The translations under genes were made by a program, and so were the position numbers. The notes beneath the pieces were generated by a model. That model searched no databases. It was not told the DNA's origin and saw only the letters and a program-made list of their open reading frames with translations. This document shows positions 14,624 through 21,702 of a stretch of DNA of 21,895 bases, one piece after another (positions within the stretch are counted from its first letter, which is position 1; each line of letters begins with the position of its first letter). Origin of the DNA: Ardenticatenaceae bacterium (GTDB lineage: Bacteria; Chloroflexota; Anaerolineae; Promineifilales; Promineifilaceae); contig JACKCD010000072.1 of NCBI GenBank assembly GCA_020634215.1, positions 1 to 21,895 of the forward strand, written 5' to 3'.

Positions 14624-15154
14624 TTAATCACGCAACGGCAGCGGCCGATTATACGAAGACGTGTCATCATGCAAAAAACGGCTTTGCAAGGCCTGCTCCA
14701 CATTGGGTGGAACCATACTCCGCACATCCCCCGCCAGACCAGCAATTTCCCGCACCGTTGTCCCGCTCAAAAACATATGCTCCTCCTTCGTCATCAGGTT
14801 CACCGTCTCAATATGAGGAGCCAGCCGTTTGTTCGCCAGTGCCGAGCGAAACTCAAATTCAAAATCAGAAAAAACGCGCAGCCCGCGCACAATAATGTGA
14901 ATTTCCATTTGATTGGCAAAATCAACCAGCAGCCCCGTAAATGGCACTACTTTGATGGGGCTTTCGGCTCCCAGTGCCTCCCGAATCATGCCAATGCGCT
15001 CATCAATATCAAACAACACCGACTTGGTTGGCCGGCTGTGGTCATACACCGCCACCGTCAGCTCATCAAACAGCGCCGCCGCCCGGTGCATCAAATCCAG
15101 ATGACCATAATGAACGGGGTCAAAGGTTCCTGGGTACAAAGCTCGTCTTGCCAA
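14624..15154 (-). CDS. coaD: Phosphopantetheine adenylyltransferase
   Basis: This enzyme joins AMP from ATP to 4'-phosphopantetheine to make dephospho-CoA, the fourth step of coenzyme A synthesis, in the cytoplasm. Family signatures are clear: ALYPGTFDPVHYGHLDLMHR holds the nucleotidyltransferase TxxH-type motif (variant HYGH), followed by IIVRGLRVFSDFEFEF, ANKRLAPHIETVNL and FLSGTTVREIAGLAGDV, the C-terminal ATP-binding ISSTxxR equivalent. The 176-residue length is normal. I start it at the TTG at 15154 because AGAGGA lies six bases upstream; an earlier TTG at 15181 would add residues not found in the family. A long palindromic element ends just upstream of its ribosome site. Confidence 0.94.
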   Translation of the reverse strand: MARRALYPGTFDPVHYGHLDLMHRAAALFDELTVAVYDHSRPTKSVLFDIDERIGMIREALGAESPIKVVPFTGLLVDFANQMEIHIIVRGLRVFSDFEFEFRSALANKRLAPHIETVNLMTKEEHMFLSGTTVREIAGLAGDVRSMVPPNVEQALQSRFLHDDTSSYNRPLPLRD

Positions 15155-15172
15155 AATCGTTCCTCTGAAAGT

Positions 15173-15340
15173 GTCGGGCAAGTTTGGAATTGATTAACAA
15201 TTTATTTGGGTAAAAAGCCCTGTCATTTCGACGAGTCTTCGAGGAGAAATCCCGCTTACTTGACTGTTGCCAACGGGATTTCTCGGAGGACCTCGAAATG
15301 ACATGCTTACCCGTTTATTTTGTTAACAAACTTGCCCGAC
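15173..15340. mobile_element. 168-bp imperfect palindrome, MITE/REP-like element in the recG-coaD gap
   Basis: Outer arms GTCGGGCAAGTTT (15173-15185) and AAACTTGCCCGAC (15328-15340) are perfectly complementary. Inner arms 15221-15254 and 15274-15303 contain TGTCATTTCGA / TCGAAATGACA and GAGAAATCCCG / CGGGATTTCTC with a few mismatches. TTAAC (15194-15198) pairs with GTTAA (15322-15326). The whole folds into one long hairpin with a ~19-base loop. It has no coding capacity. The TCATTTCGA...GAGAAATC core resembles short palindromic repeats seen in many bacterial genomes. It fills the space between the recG stop and the coaD ribosome site and could end recG transcripts. Confidence 0.82.
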
Positions 15341-15352
15341 GTTAAACGGCCG

Positions 15353-17914
15353 TTAACTCACATCACCCGCATCTTGCCAAAAATCGGCCACTTTCTCATG
15401 CAACGCTGCATGTTCCGGCCGCTGCAGCAGCGGATCTGCCGCAAAAATGCGCTGGGCCTCATCGCGGGCCATCTCCAAAAGCTGGCTATCCAGCAGCGAA
15501 GCCAGCTTTAGCTCCGGCAGACCACTTTGCTGCCGCCCAAAAAACTGCCCCGGCCCCCGAATCTCCAAATCCTTCTCCGCCAGGGCAAAACCATCGTTGC
15601 TTTGCTCCAACGCCTGCAGCCGCTGCTCCGCATCACCCGAGGCCGCATCGGCCACCAACATGCAGTACGACTGCTGGCTGCCACGCCCCACCCGCCCGCG
15701 AAACTGGTGCAACTGCGCCAGCCCAAAGCGGTTGGCTCCATCAATCAAAATGGCGGTACTGTTGGGAACATCCACCCCCACTTCAATGACAGAGGTGGCA
15801 ACCAGAACATCTACCTTGCCATCATAAAAATCACGCATGTTGGCCTCTTTCTCGGCCGCACGCAAACGGCCGTGTACCAGCCCCAATACGTGCGCGAGAA
15901 ACACCTCTTTTTGCAGCTACGCTCATGCTCTTCCACCGCCCCCATTGGCCTCCGACTTGTCCGTCTCTTCCACCAACGGATAGATGATATACGCCTGCTG
16001 CTGCCTTTTGATCAAGCTCTTGATAAAGGTATGAGCGCGTTCTCGTTCGCTATAGCGCAGCCAGCGCGTTTTGATTTCCTGTAAGCCGGGCGGCATCTCA
16101 TCCAGCACCGACGGGTCAAGATCGCCATAGAGCGACAACGCCAGCGTGCGCGGAATGAGGGTGTCGTCACCAGCAGGTGGGGGTTGGGCTGTCCGGTTTC
16201 CGTTGGAGTTCCTTTTGCCGCAGCTTGGCTCGCTGCTCCACCCAAAACGGTGCTGTTCATCAATGACGGCAATGTAGTTAGCCGTTGACCTCATCTTGGA
16301 TGAGGGCGTGGGTCTAATGGCAGCATGAATAGACCCATCGGCGAGACCAGCAAACAGCCCGTTTTTTTCCCGCCGCCGGTGTGTTGCCCGTTAACAAACG
16401 TTAATACCAAATGGCTCCAGCGTCCCGCGCAGCCCCCGGTAATGCTGTTCAGCCAAAATCGCCGTCGGTGCCATCAGCGCCGCCTGCATCCCCGCTTTGA
16501 AGGCAATGAACAAAGCGGCGGCGGCAACAACGGTTTTACCCGCCCCCACATCCCCTTGCAGCAGCCGGTTCATGGGGCGGTTTTTTGCCATATCGTCCTG
16601 AATTTCATCAATAACCCGCTGCTGCGCCCCGGTCAGGGTAAACGGCAGGCTGTGGCGAAACTGAATCAGGTGGCCTGGCTCAACTTGCAGCGGAATGCCG
16701 GGCTGGGCCTGCCATTCGTGCCGCTGCCCCTGCATCCCGAGCTGCAAAATAAATAGCTCGTCAAAAGCCAGCCGCCGCCGTGCCTTGTGCAATGCTTCCT
16801 GGCTGTCGGGAAAGTGGGCCTGCTGGATGGCGTGGCCGAGGGGGTAGAATTTTTGCCGCTGCCGCACGGGGTCGGGCAATGTATCTGGTACGCGCTCGGC
16901 CCATTCGGAAACGGCCGTTCGCATAATCTCGCGCATCTTGTGGGCAAACAACCCTTTGGTCAGAGGATAGACCGGCACAATGCGGCGCGTTTTCAGCGGC
17001 TCCAGCTCCAGCGGCTCCCATTCAGGCGAGTTGAAAACCGGACGGCCAAGAAATTGCTCCACCTTGCCGCTAAGAACGATCTGCATCCCCGCTTTCAGCT
17101 TGCTGGTCAGCCACGGCTGGTTATACCAAGTGGCCTGCACCGCCCCAGAACCATCGTTGACGGTCGTTTGGATGACGACCTGATTGTTGTTTGACCGCCG
17201 CGCCCGCGTTTCCCAAATGGTACCGATGATTGTGACCTGCTCGCCATACTGCAAGCGGTTAATCGGCTTCATGTTGGTATAGTCGTCGTAGCGGCGAGGC
17301 AGCAAATAGAGCAGTTGCCAAATGGTGGCCGGGCCAAGCCGCTCCAGCTTTTGCGCTATTTGCGGCCCCACCCCTTTGATGGCGGTGACAGGTTGCCGCA
17401 AGCCCTTGGGATCGGGGGGAACGGCCGTTTGTTCGGGAACTTCCACCTCTTCCAGCAACGGCGGTGGTTCGGGTGACACAATCTCTGCCACTGGCTCTGG
17501 TTCTACAACGGGTTCAGGTTCCGGTTTGTGGCGTTCCACCCGTGCTACTGGCTCTGGTGGTGCGGAGCGAGACGGCCGCTCGGCACGCGGTGGCCGCTCC
17601 GCACGCGGTGGACGCTTGGTCGGCGGCGTAAGCTTTTGTTCACCTACCCGGTCACGCCGCCGTGCCAGCCCCGTTTGCAGCATAGAGAGCGATTTGGAAC
17701 GGGCTTCGGTACCAGGTAAACGACCGTATTCCGACAACACATCCGCCACCTGCTCCACAAACGCCCGATCCGCCTCATCAACCGCTTCCTCCCGTGCCTG
17801 CTCCACCCAATAAATGGCAAACTGTTGGATGCCCCCCACGACCGCCTTATTCTCGTACCCTTGTTTCGCCTCCAAATCCAGGACGCGCTCTAATCGTTTA
17901 AAAGCTTGTGCCAT
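15353..17914 (-). pseudogene. recG: ATP-dependent DNA helicase RecG, disrupted by clustered small indels
   Basis: RecG remodels stalled forks and branched DNA. Segment 1 (17914 to 16391) has an N-terminal extension of about 180 residues rich in Pro, Glu and Arg, then a helix-hairpin-helix-like ITAIKGVGPQIAQKLERLG and the wedge OB domain (YGEQVTIIGTIWE). The helicase motif I region follows, GDVGAGKTVVAAAA, ending at a stop after FGINVC. Segment 2 (16294-15923) carries the DEQHRFG motif II but shifts frame several times. Segment 3 (15904-15353) is an intact C-terminus with VLVATSVIEVGVDVPNSTAI and HQFRGRVGRGSQQSYCML. Between 15905 and 16400 the expected residues (for example HALIQDEVN, VEQRAKLRQKGT) appear in successive frames, so single bases are missing or extra. 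All three segments return to the same overall frame. I prefer the ATG at 17914. It may be a real pseudogene or a local sequencing fault. fakB lies 33 bases upstream. Confidence 0.88.
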
Positions 17915-17947
17915 TACATTTATAACCTGCAAAAAAATATAATCCTA

Positions 17948-18796
17948 TTATCCGCCATTGATGGTCACATACGCAAACCCAACCGCCCCCAGCCCAAAAT
18001 GGGCCCCAATGGCAGGCGTAAGCTCCATGATAATCGGCTCTATGCCAGCAGGAAACAGATGGGCAACCTGCTGCTGTAGCTCCGCTGCCGCTTCCATTGC
18101 CGCCACATGGATAATCGCCAATCGCTCAAAGGGCGCACCATCGGCCACCATTTCCAGCAAATGCGCCACCGCCCGCTTGCGCGTTCGCACTCGTGCCGCC
18201 ACATCCACCACCCCATTTGCCACCACCATAATCGGTTTGATTTGCAGCAAGGTGCCAAAACCAAAGGTGGCCCAGCTTACACGCCCACTGTAGCGCAGCG
18301 ATTCTAGCGTGTCCAACATGCCAATGACCCGCGTGCGCGACACCCGTTTCTCCAGCATGGCGACAATTTGAGCCATGCTGCTGCCGGCTGCCGCCGCTTC
18401 TGCCGCCAACAGCACCAGCAACCCACCCCCCATGGAAACCTGCTGCGTGTCGAACAGGGTTACAGCCACCCCTTCGGCTGCTTCGGCTCCCAGCCGTGCC
18501 GCGTTAAAGGTGTTGCTAAGGCTAGAAGCGATGTGAAGAGAGAGGATTTCGCTGGCTCCGGCAGCGGCTAACGTTTCATATGCCTCGGTGAAAGCACCGC
18601 TGGCAGGGGCGGCGGTGGTGGGTGGGGTGGGGTAACTGTACAGATTTTTATAAAAGTCGTGGCGCGAAATGTCCACGCCGTCGAGATAGCTCTCTTGCCC
18701 AATGTTGACATAAACGGGAACAACCGTAATGCCATAGGCTTCGGCCAAATGCTGGGGTACGTCACAGGCGCTGTCGGTCACAATTCGGATGGTCAT
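17948..18796 (-). CDS. fakB: DegV family fatty-acid-binding protein (FakB)
   Basis: A 282-residue EDD-fold protein that holds a fatty acid while FakA phosphorylates it to acyl-phosphate. Signatures: IRIVTDSACDVP at the N-terminus, VVPVYVNIGQESYLDGVDIS, PASGAFTEAYETL, LSLHIASSLSNTFNAARLGA and LRYSGRVSWATFGFGTLLQIKP with the usual Arg-x-Ser. The C-terminal half ends IGAHFGLGAVGFAYV, the usual end of the fold with a His-Gly type motif. It lies directly downstream of a fakA homologue, so the lipid role is well supported by context. Which acyl chain it prefers cannot be read. There is no evident Shine-Dalgarno before the ATG at 18796. Confidence 0.9.
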   Translation of the reverse strand: MTIRIVTDSACDVPQHLAEAYGITVVPVYVNIGQESYLDGVDISRHDFYKNLYSYPTPPTTAAPASGAFTEAYETLAAAGASEILSLHIASSLSNTFNAARLGAEAAEGVAVTLFDTQQVSMGGGLLVLLAAEAAAAGSSMAQIVAMLEKRVSRTRVIGMLDTLESLRYSGRVSWATFGFGTLLQIKPIMVVANGVVDVAARVRTRKRAVAHLLEMVADGAPFERLAIIHVAAMEAAAELQQQVAHLFPAGIEPIIMELTPAIGAHFGLGAVGFAYVTINGG

Positions 18797-18869
18797 GAAG
18801 GTTGTTCACTTTGGGAAAATAGGACGCAGATTTTCCTGATTTTCCTGATGCAGGTAATGTAGTGTGGAC

Positions 18870-18905
18870 AAAACGTTCAACTCCTCTGAAGAAGTTGAAC
18901 GTTTT
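18870..18905. terminator. Perfect 13-bp inverted repeat between fakA and fakB
   Basis: AAAACGTTCAACT (18870-18882), 10-base loop, AGTTGAACGTTTT (18893-18905). Arms that begin with A and end with T make it a possible terminator on either strand, or an RNA-processing hairpin in the fakA-fakB transcript. To the left, bases 18822-18850 carry a small direct repeat of ATTTTCCTG; to the right, 18914-18937 carries a CTGATTACTG repeat-family copy. Confidence 0.7.
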
Positions 18906-18940
18906 ATGCTACAACTGATTACTGAACACTGTTTACTTTT

Positions 18941-20659
18941 CTACTCTGCTCCCAAAATATAGAAGTAGTGGGGTTGGCCGCCGGGCAGCAGTTCGATTTC
19001 TACGTCGGGGTAGGCGTTTTCGATGTGGGCAACGACTTCTTCGGCTTCGGCTTCGGTAATGTCTTGGCCGTAGTAGAGGGAGACGATTTCGCGCTCTTCG
19101 AGTCCCATACCCGCCAGTACGTCATCAAGAACGGCCGTTAATGCCAAATTAGCACTGGACAAACGGCCGTTAACCAGCCCAATCACCTCGCCTTCATTCA
19201 CCACCACCCCATCCAGCGTCACCGACCGGGTAGCGCGGGTAATTTCGCCCGTGGCAACTTGATGGGCGGCGGTTTGCATGGAAACGGCCGTTTCCGCCAA
19301 TTCCCCATCCGGATTCAACGCCAGCATCGCGCTAAACCCCTGCGGAGCCGTGCGTGTGGGTACCACCGCCACCTGCTTGCTGCTTAGATCCCGCGCCGCT
19401 TCCGCCGCCAAAATAATGTTTTTGTTGTTGGGCAGCACAATCACCTTATCGCTCGGCACGTCCTGAATCGCCTGGAAAATTTCCTCGGTGCTGGGGTTGT
19501 TGGTTTGGCCGCCGTTGACCACACCCACCACGCCTAAGCTGCGGAACACCTCAGCCAGCCCTGGCCCAGCCGCCACGGCCACCACGCCAATTTGGCCGGG
19601 TTCAAGAGTGGGTGCAGAAACGGCCGTTGCCAACGGTTCCTCCGTTGCCAACGGCGCAACAACCGCAGCCCCCGGCGCATGGATGATCTCCTCCATCTGC
19701 ATCTGCATGTTTTCCACCACCACATCGGTGATATGTCCCAAGCTAATGCCGTAGCTCAATGGCTGGCCGGGATCTTTCACATGCACATGCACCTTGATTG
19801 TCTGCTCATCCCCCACCACCACCGTTGAATCCCCCATCGCGTCAATTGTGTTCCGCACCGTCAGCACATCAAGGTTGTGACCCAGCAAAATAAACTGCAC
19901 ATCGTAGGGGTTCTCAACATGGCCGTCTTCGGGGGCCGCCAGGGCTTGGGCGGGGGCGTTGGCAGTGGGGGGGGAAACGGCCGTTTGTCCCCCCATCTCC
20001 ATATCACCCAACTGCCCATACACATAGCGCAGCATCCCTTCCAAAATATAGACCAAACCCTGCCCACCAGAATCCACCACGCCCGCCTGCTTCAAAATGG
20101 GCAATTGTTCCGGCGTGCGTTCCAATGCCTGCTGCGCCCGTTCTAGCACCCGCTCCAGCAAAAAACGCAAGTCGCTGCTTTTCTTGGCCGCATCCCCTGC
20201 CTCATTCGCACTTTCCCGAATCACGGTCAAAATAGTGCCTTCCACCGGTTTCATCACCCCGCTGTAGGCCGTGTCCGCCGCTTGCCGAAACGCCTCTGCC
20301 AACTCTTGGGTGGTAAACGTTTCTTTGTCGGCCAAACCACGTGCCAACCCACGCCAAATCTGGCTCAAGATCACGCCAGAGTTGCCGCGTGCGCCCATTA
20401 GCGCCCCTTGCGACAGTTGGGCAGCAACTTTGCCAACGTGGTTTTCTTCACTTGTCTCAATGCGTTTATAGGCTGAACGCATGGTAAGCAGCATATTCGT
20501 ACCCGTATCACCATCAGGTACGGGAAAGACATTCAGGGCATTAACAGCATCGTGGTGCTTTTCCAGCCACACCAAACCCGCCTTGGCTAATTTACGCAGC
20601 TGCTGCCCGTGGCAATGAAGCCATTTTCGGTTGATTGGGGGAGCATCGGGCAAACTCAT
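18941..20659 (-). CDS. fakA: Fatty acid kinase FakA (DAK2 / YloV family)
   Basis: This 572-residue kinase phosphorylates the FakB-bound fatty acid with ATP so that host or environmental fatty acids enter phospholipid synthesis. Residues ~20-215 are the DhaL-like ATP-binding domain: NVFPVPDGDTGTNM with the Mg-binding Asp49 and Asp51, GALMGARGNSGVILSQIW, and QAGVVDSGGQGLVYILEG. The middle has ENPYDVQFILLG, VVVGDEQTIKVHVHVKDPG and SYGISLGHI, the region with the catalytic-type histidines. The C-terminal ~220 residues are the DegV-like/DAK2-associated domain (VVAVAAGPGLAEVFRSLGV, NGGQTNNPSTEEIFQAI, VIVLPNNKNIILAAE). AGGAGA lies about 11 bases before the ATG at 20659. Five AACGGCCGTT copies lie inside the gene, the highest density in the window. 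Confidence 0.95.
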   Translation of the reverse strand: MSLPDAPPINRKWLHCHGQQLRKLAKAGLVWLEKHHDAVNALNVFPVPDGDTGTNMLLTMRSAYKRIETSEENHVGKVAAQLSQGALMGARGNSGVILSQIWRGLARGLADKETFTTQELAEAFRQAADTAYSGVMKPVEGTILTVIRESANEAGDAAKKSSDLRFLLERVLERAQQALERTPEQLPILKQAGVVDSGGQGLVYILEGMLRYVYGQLGDMEMGGQTAVSPPTANAPAQALAAPEDGHVENPYDVQFILLGHNLDVLTVRNTIDAMGDSTVVVGDEQTIKVHVHVKDPGQPLSYGISLGHITDVVVENMQMQMEEIIHAPGAAVVAPLATEEPLATAVSAPTLEPGQIGVVAVAAGPGLAEVFRSLGVVGVVNGGQTNNPSTEEIFQAIQDVPSDKVIVLPNNKNIILAAEAARDLSSKQVAVVPTRTAPQGFSAMLALNPDGELAETAVSMQTAAHQVATGEITRATRSVTLDGVVVNEGEVIGLVNGRLSSANLALTAVLDDVLAGMGLEEREIVSLYYGQDITEAEAEEVVAHIENAYPDVEIELLPGGQPHYFYILGAE

Positions 20660-20701
20660 AAAATTTATTTTCTCCTGAAGGCATGGAAACGAGAGTAATC
20701 G

Positions 20702-20759
20702 GTAATCAGTAAACAGTTACCAGTTATCGGTTTCCTACCGATTACCGTTTACTGATTAC
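20702..20759. repeat. Inverted repeat of the CAGTAATC family upstream of fakA
   Basis: GTAATCAGTAAAC (20702-20714) and GTTTACTGATTAC (20747-20759) are perfect complements with a 32-base loop that itself contains related units. It lies in the 171-bp gap between the Asp23-like gene and fakA, and could fold in the transcript. I see no gene in this gap. Confidence 0.8.
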
Positions 20760-20830
20760 TGGAACACTCGCTTCGCTTATTTGCTAAATGTTAGGTTGCT
20801 TTCATTATGCAGGCAACCCTTGCATTGGGT

Positions 20831-21199
20831 CTAACCATTTGTCCGTGGCTCTTTGCTCATGCGAAGCCCCTGCACATAGACATTGACGGAATGGACAGGC
20901 CAGCCGACCGCCTTTTCTACGTGAAATTTAACGGTGTGCTGGATGCTTTCCGCCACGGCTTTAATCCGTACACCATATTCGACGATGACATAAACGTCAA
21001 TGACGATTTCGTTGTCGAGTGAGGAAACTTCAATGCCACGCCGGCTGTCGCGGGAAAGGGCGCGGGCAATACCGTCGGCCAGGTTTTTGCTCGCCATGCC
21101 CACCACACCATAACATTGGTTAATGGCTTGGCTGGCAATGGTGGCAACGGTGGCGGATGAAATGTCAATAGTCCCTAGGGACTCATCTTTTGTGGGCAT
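20831..21199 (-). CDS. Asp23/Gls24 family envelope-stress protein (YloU-like)
   Basis: A 122-residue protein of the DUF322/Asp23 family. It starts LGTIDISSATVATIASQAIN and continues CYGVVGMASKNLADGIARAL, then IDVYVIVEYGVRIKAVAESI and VHSVNVYVQGLRM, the usual order of motifs. Family members associate with the membrane or envelope, but their exact role is unknown. The ATG at 21199 has GGAG seven bases upstream. The position between rpmB (divergent here) and fakA matches the conserved rpmB-yloU-yloV arrangement of Bacillus, so it is probably cotranscribed with fakA. Confidence 0.92.
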   Translation of the reverse strand: MPTKDESLGTIDISSATVATIASQAINQCYGVVGMASKNLADGIARALSRDSRRGIEVSSLDNEIVIDVYVIVEYGVRIKAVAESIQHTVKFHVEKAVGWPVHSVNVYVQGLRMSKEPRTNG

Positions 21200-21212
21200 G
21201 GTTAAACTCCAT

Positions 21213-21241
21213 TTGCAAAAATAAACGTCCTCGCTTATAAT
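21213..21241 (+). promoter_or_regulatory. Housekeeping (sigma-70/A type) promoter of rpmB
   Basis: TTGCAA (21213-21218), 17-base spacer, TATAAT (21236-21241). The -10 is perfect and the spacing optimal, 78 bases before the rpmB ATG. It lies right beside the start of the divergent Asp23-like gene. Confidence 0.85.
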
Positions 21242-21272
21242 TTTTCCTGCTCATTTCAAGAAGCAACTTCGG

Positions 21273-21294
21273 AGCGACCCTGGTGGTCGCTTTT
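21273..21294 (+). promoter_or_regulatory. Leader hairpin with T run before rpmB (attenuator candidate)
   Basis: AGCGACC (21273-21279), loop CTGGT (21280-21284), GGTCGCT (21285-21291), then TTT and AATTT. It lies between the promoter and the rpmB ribosome site, about 28 bases before the ATG. It has the form of an intrinsic terminator, so it may tune L28 output; a ligand or mechanism is not visible. Confidence 0.6.
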
Positions 21295-21318
21295 AATTTG
21301 TCAGGGTAAGGTGAAATT

Positions 21319-21501
21319 ATGGCTAAATGTCAAATCTGTGGCAAGGGGCCGATGTCGGGCCAAAATGTGAGTTTCTCGCAGAGAAAGACAAAGCGGCAGT
21401 TTAAGCCGAATGTGCAAAAGGCTACTTTCTGGGAAAACGGCCGTAAAATTCGTAAGAACGTTTGCACTCGTTGCTTGAAGACCACAGCTAAGTCCGCTTA
21501 G
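21319..21501 (+). CDS. rpmB: 50S ribosomal protein L28 (bL28), zinc-binding form
   Basis: A 60-residue large-subunit ribosomal protein. MAKCQICGKGPMSGQNVSFS is the standard start, followed by KRQFKPNVQKATFWENGRKI and CTRCLKT. Two CxxC pairs (CQIC, CTRC) mark the zinc-binding C+ form. AAGGTG lies five to ten bases before the ATG. An imperfect copy of the dispersed palindrome (AACGGCCGTA at 21436) encodes the NGR of the conserved NGRK motif. The gene is transcribed alone, with its own promoter, leader hairpin and terminator. Confidence 0.97.
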   Translation: MAKCQICGKGPMSGQNVSFSQRKTKRQFKPNVQKATFWENGRKIRKNVCTRCLKTTAKSA

Positions 21502-21574
21502 CCCAAGTCCGCTTAGGTTTTTAATGTAAGTTAGCAACTTGTGCAACGTTGTTAACGAAACATTCGCAAAAGAT

Positions 21575-21598
21575 GCCAGCCCGTGTGCTGGCTTTTTT
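21575..21598 (+). terminator. Rho-independent terminator of rpmB
   Basis: GCCAGC (21575-21580), loop CCGTGT, GCTGGC (21587-21592), TTTTTT. It lies 74 bases after the rpmB stop. Confidence 0.9.
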
Positions 21599-21650
21599 GT
21601 TTTGGGCTGTTGCCGAATCATTTCTCGTATGGTGGTGTCGTAAAAGATTA

Positions 21651-21702
21651 GGAGACTGAGAGATTGAGAGATTGGGAGACTAATAACCAATCTCCAAGTC
21701 TC
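21651..21702. repeat. GAGATTG-type dispersed repeat overlapping the end of the kinase gene
   Basis: GGAGACTGAGAGATTGAGAG and similar units, followed by an inverted half (CCAATCTCC, GTCTC) that can pair with the first half. It is related to 11627-11686 and 14531-14548. The stop codon of the kinase gene at 21680 falls inside it. Confidence 0.75.

Noticed and set aside
14531..15193. 220-residue plus-strand ORF opposite coaD
   Set aside because: CoaD is unambiguous on the minus strand; the plus ORF has no family features.
17322..17813. 163-residue Ser/Gly-rich plus-strand ORF opposite recG
   Set aside because: It is the antisense shadow of the Pro/Glu/Arg-rich RecG extension.
21301..21690. 129-residue minus-strand ORF opposite rpmB
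   Set aside because: rpmB is certain on the plus strand, and the minus ORF begins in the dispersed repeat.
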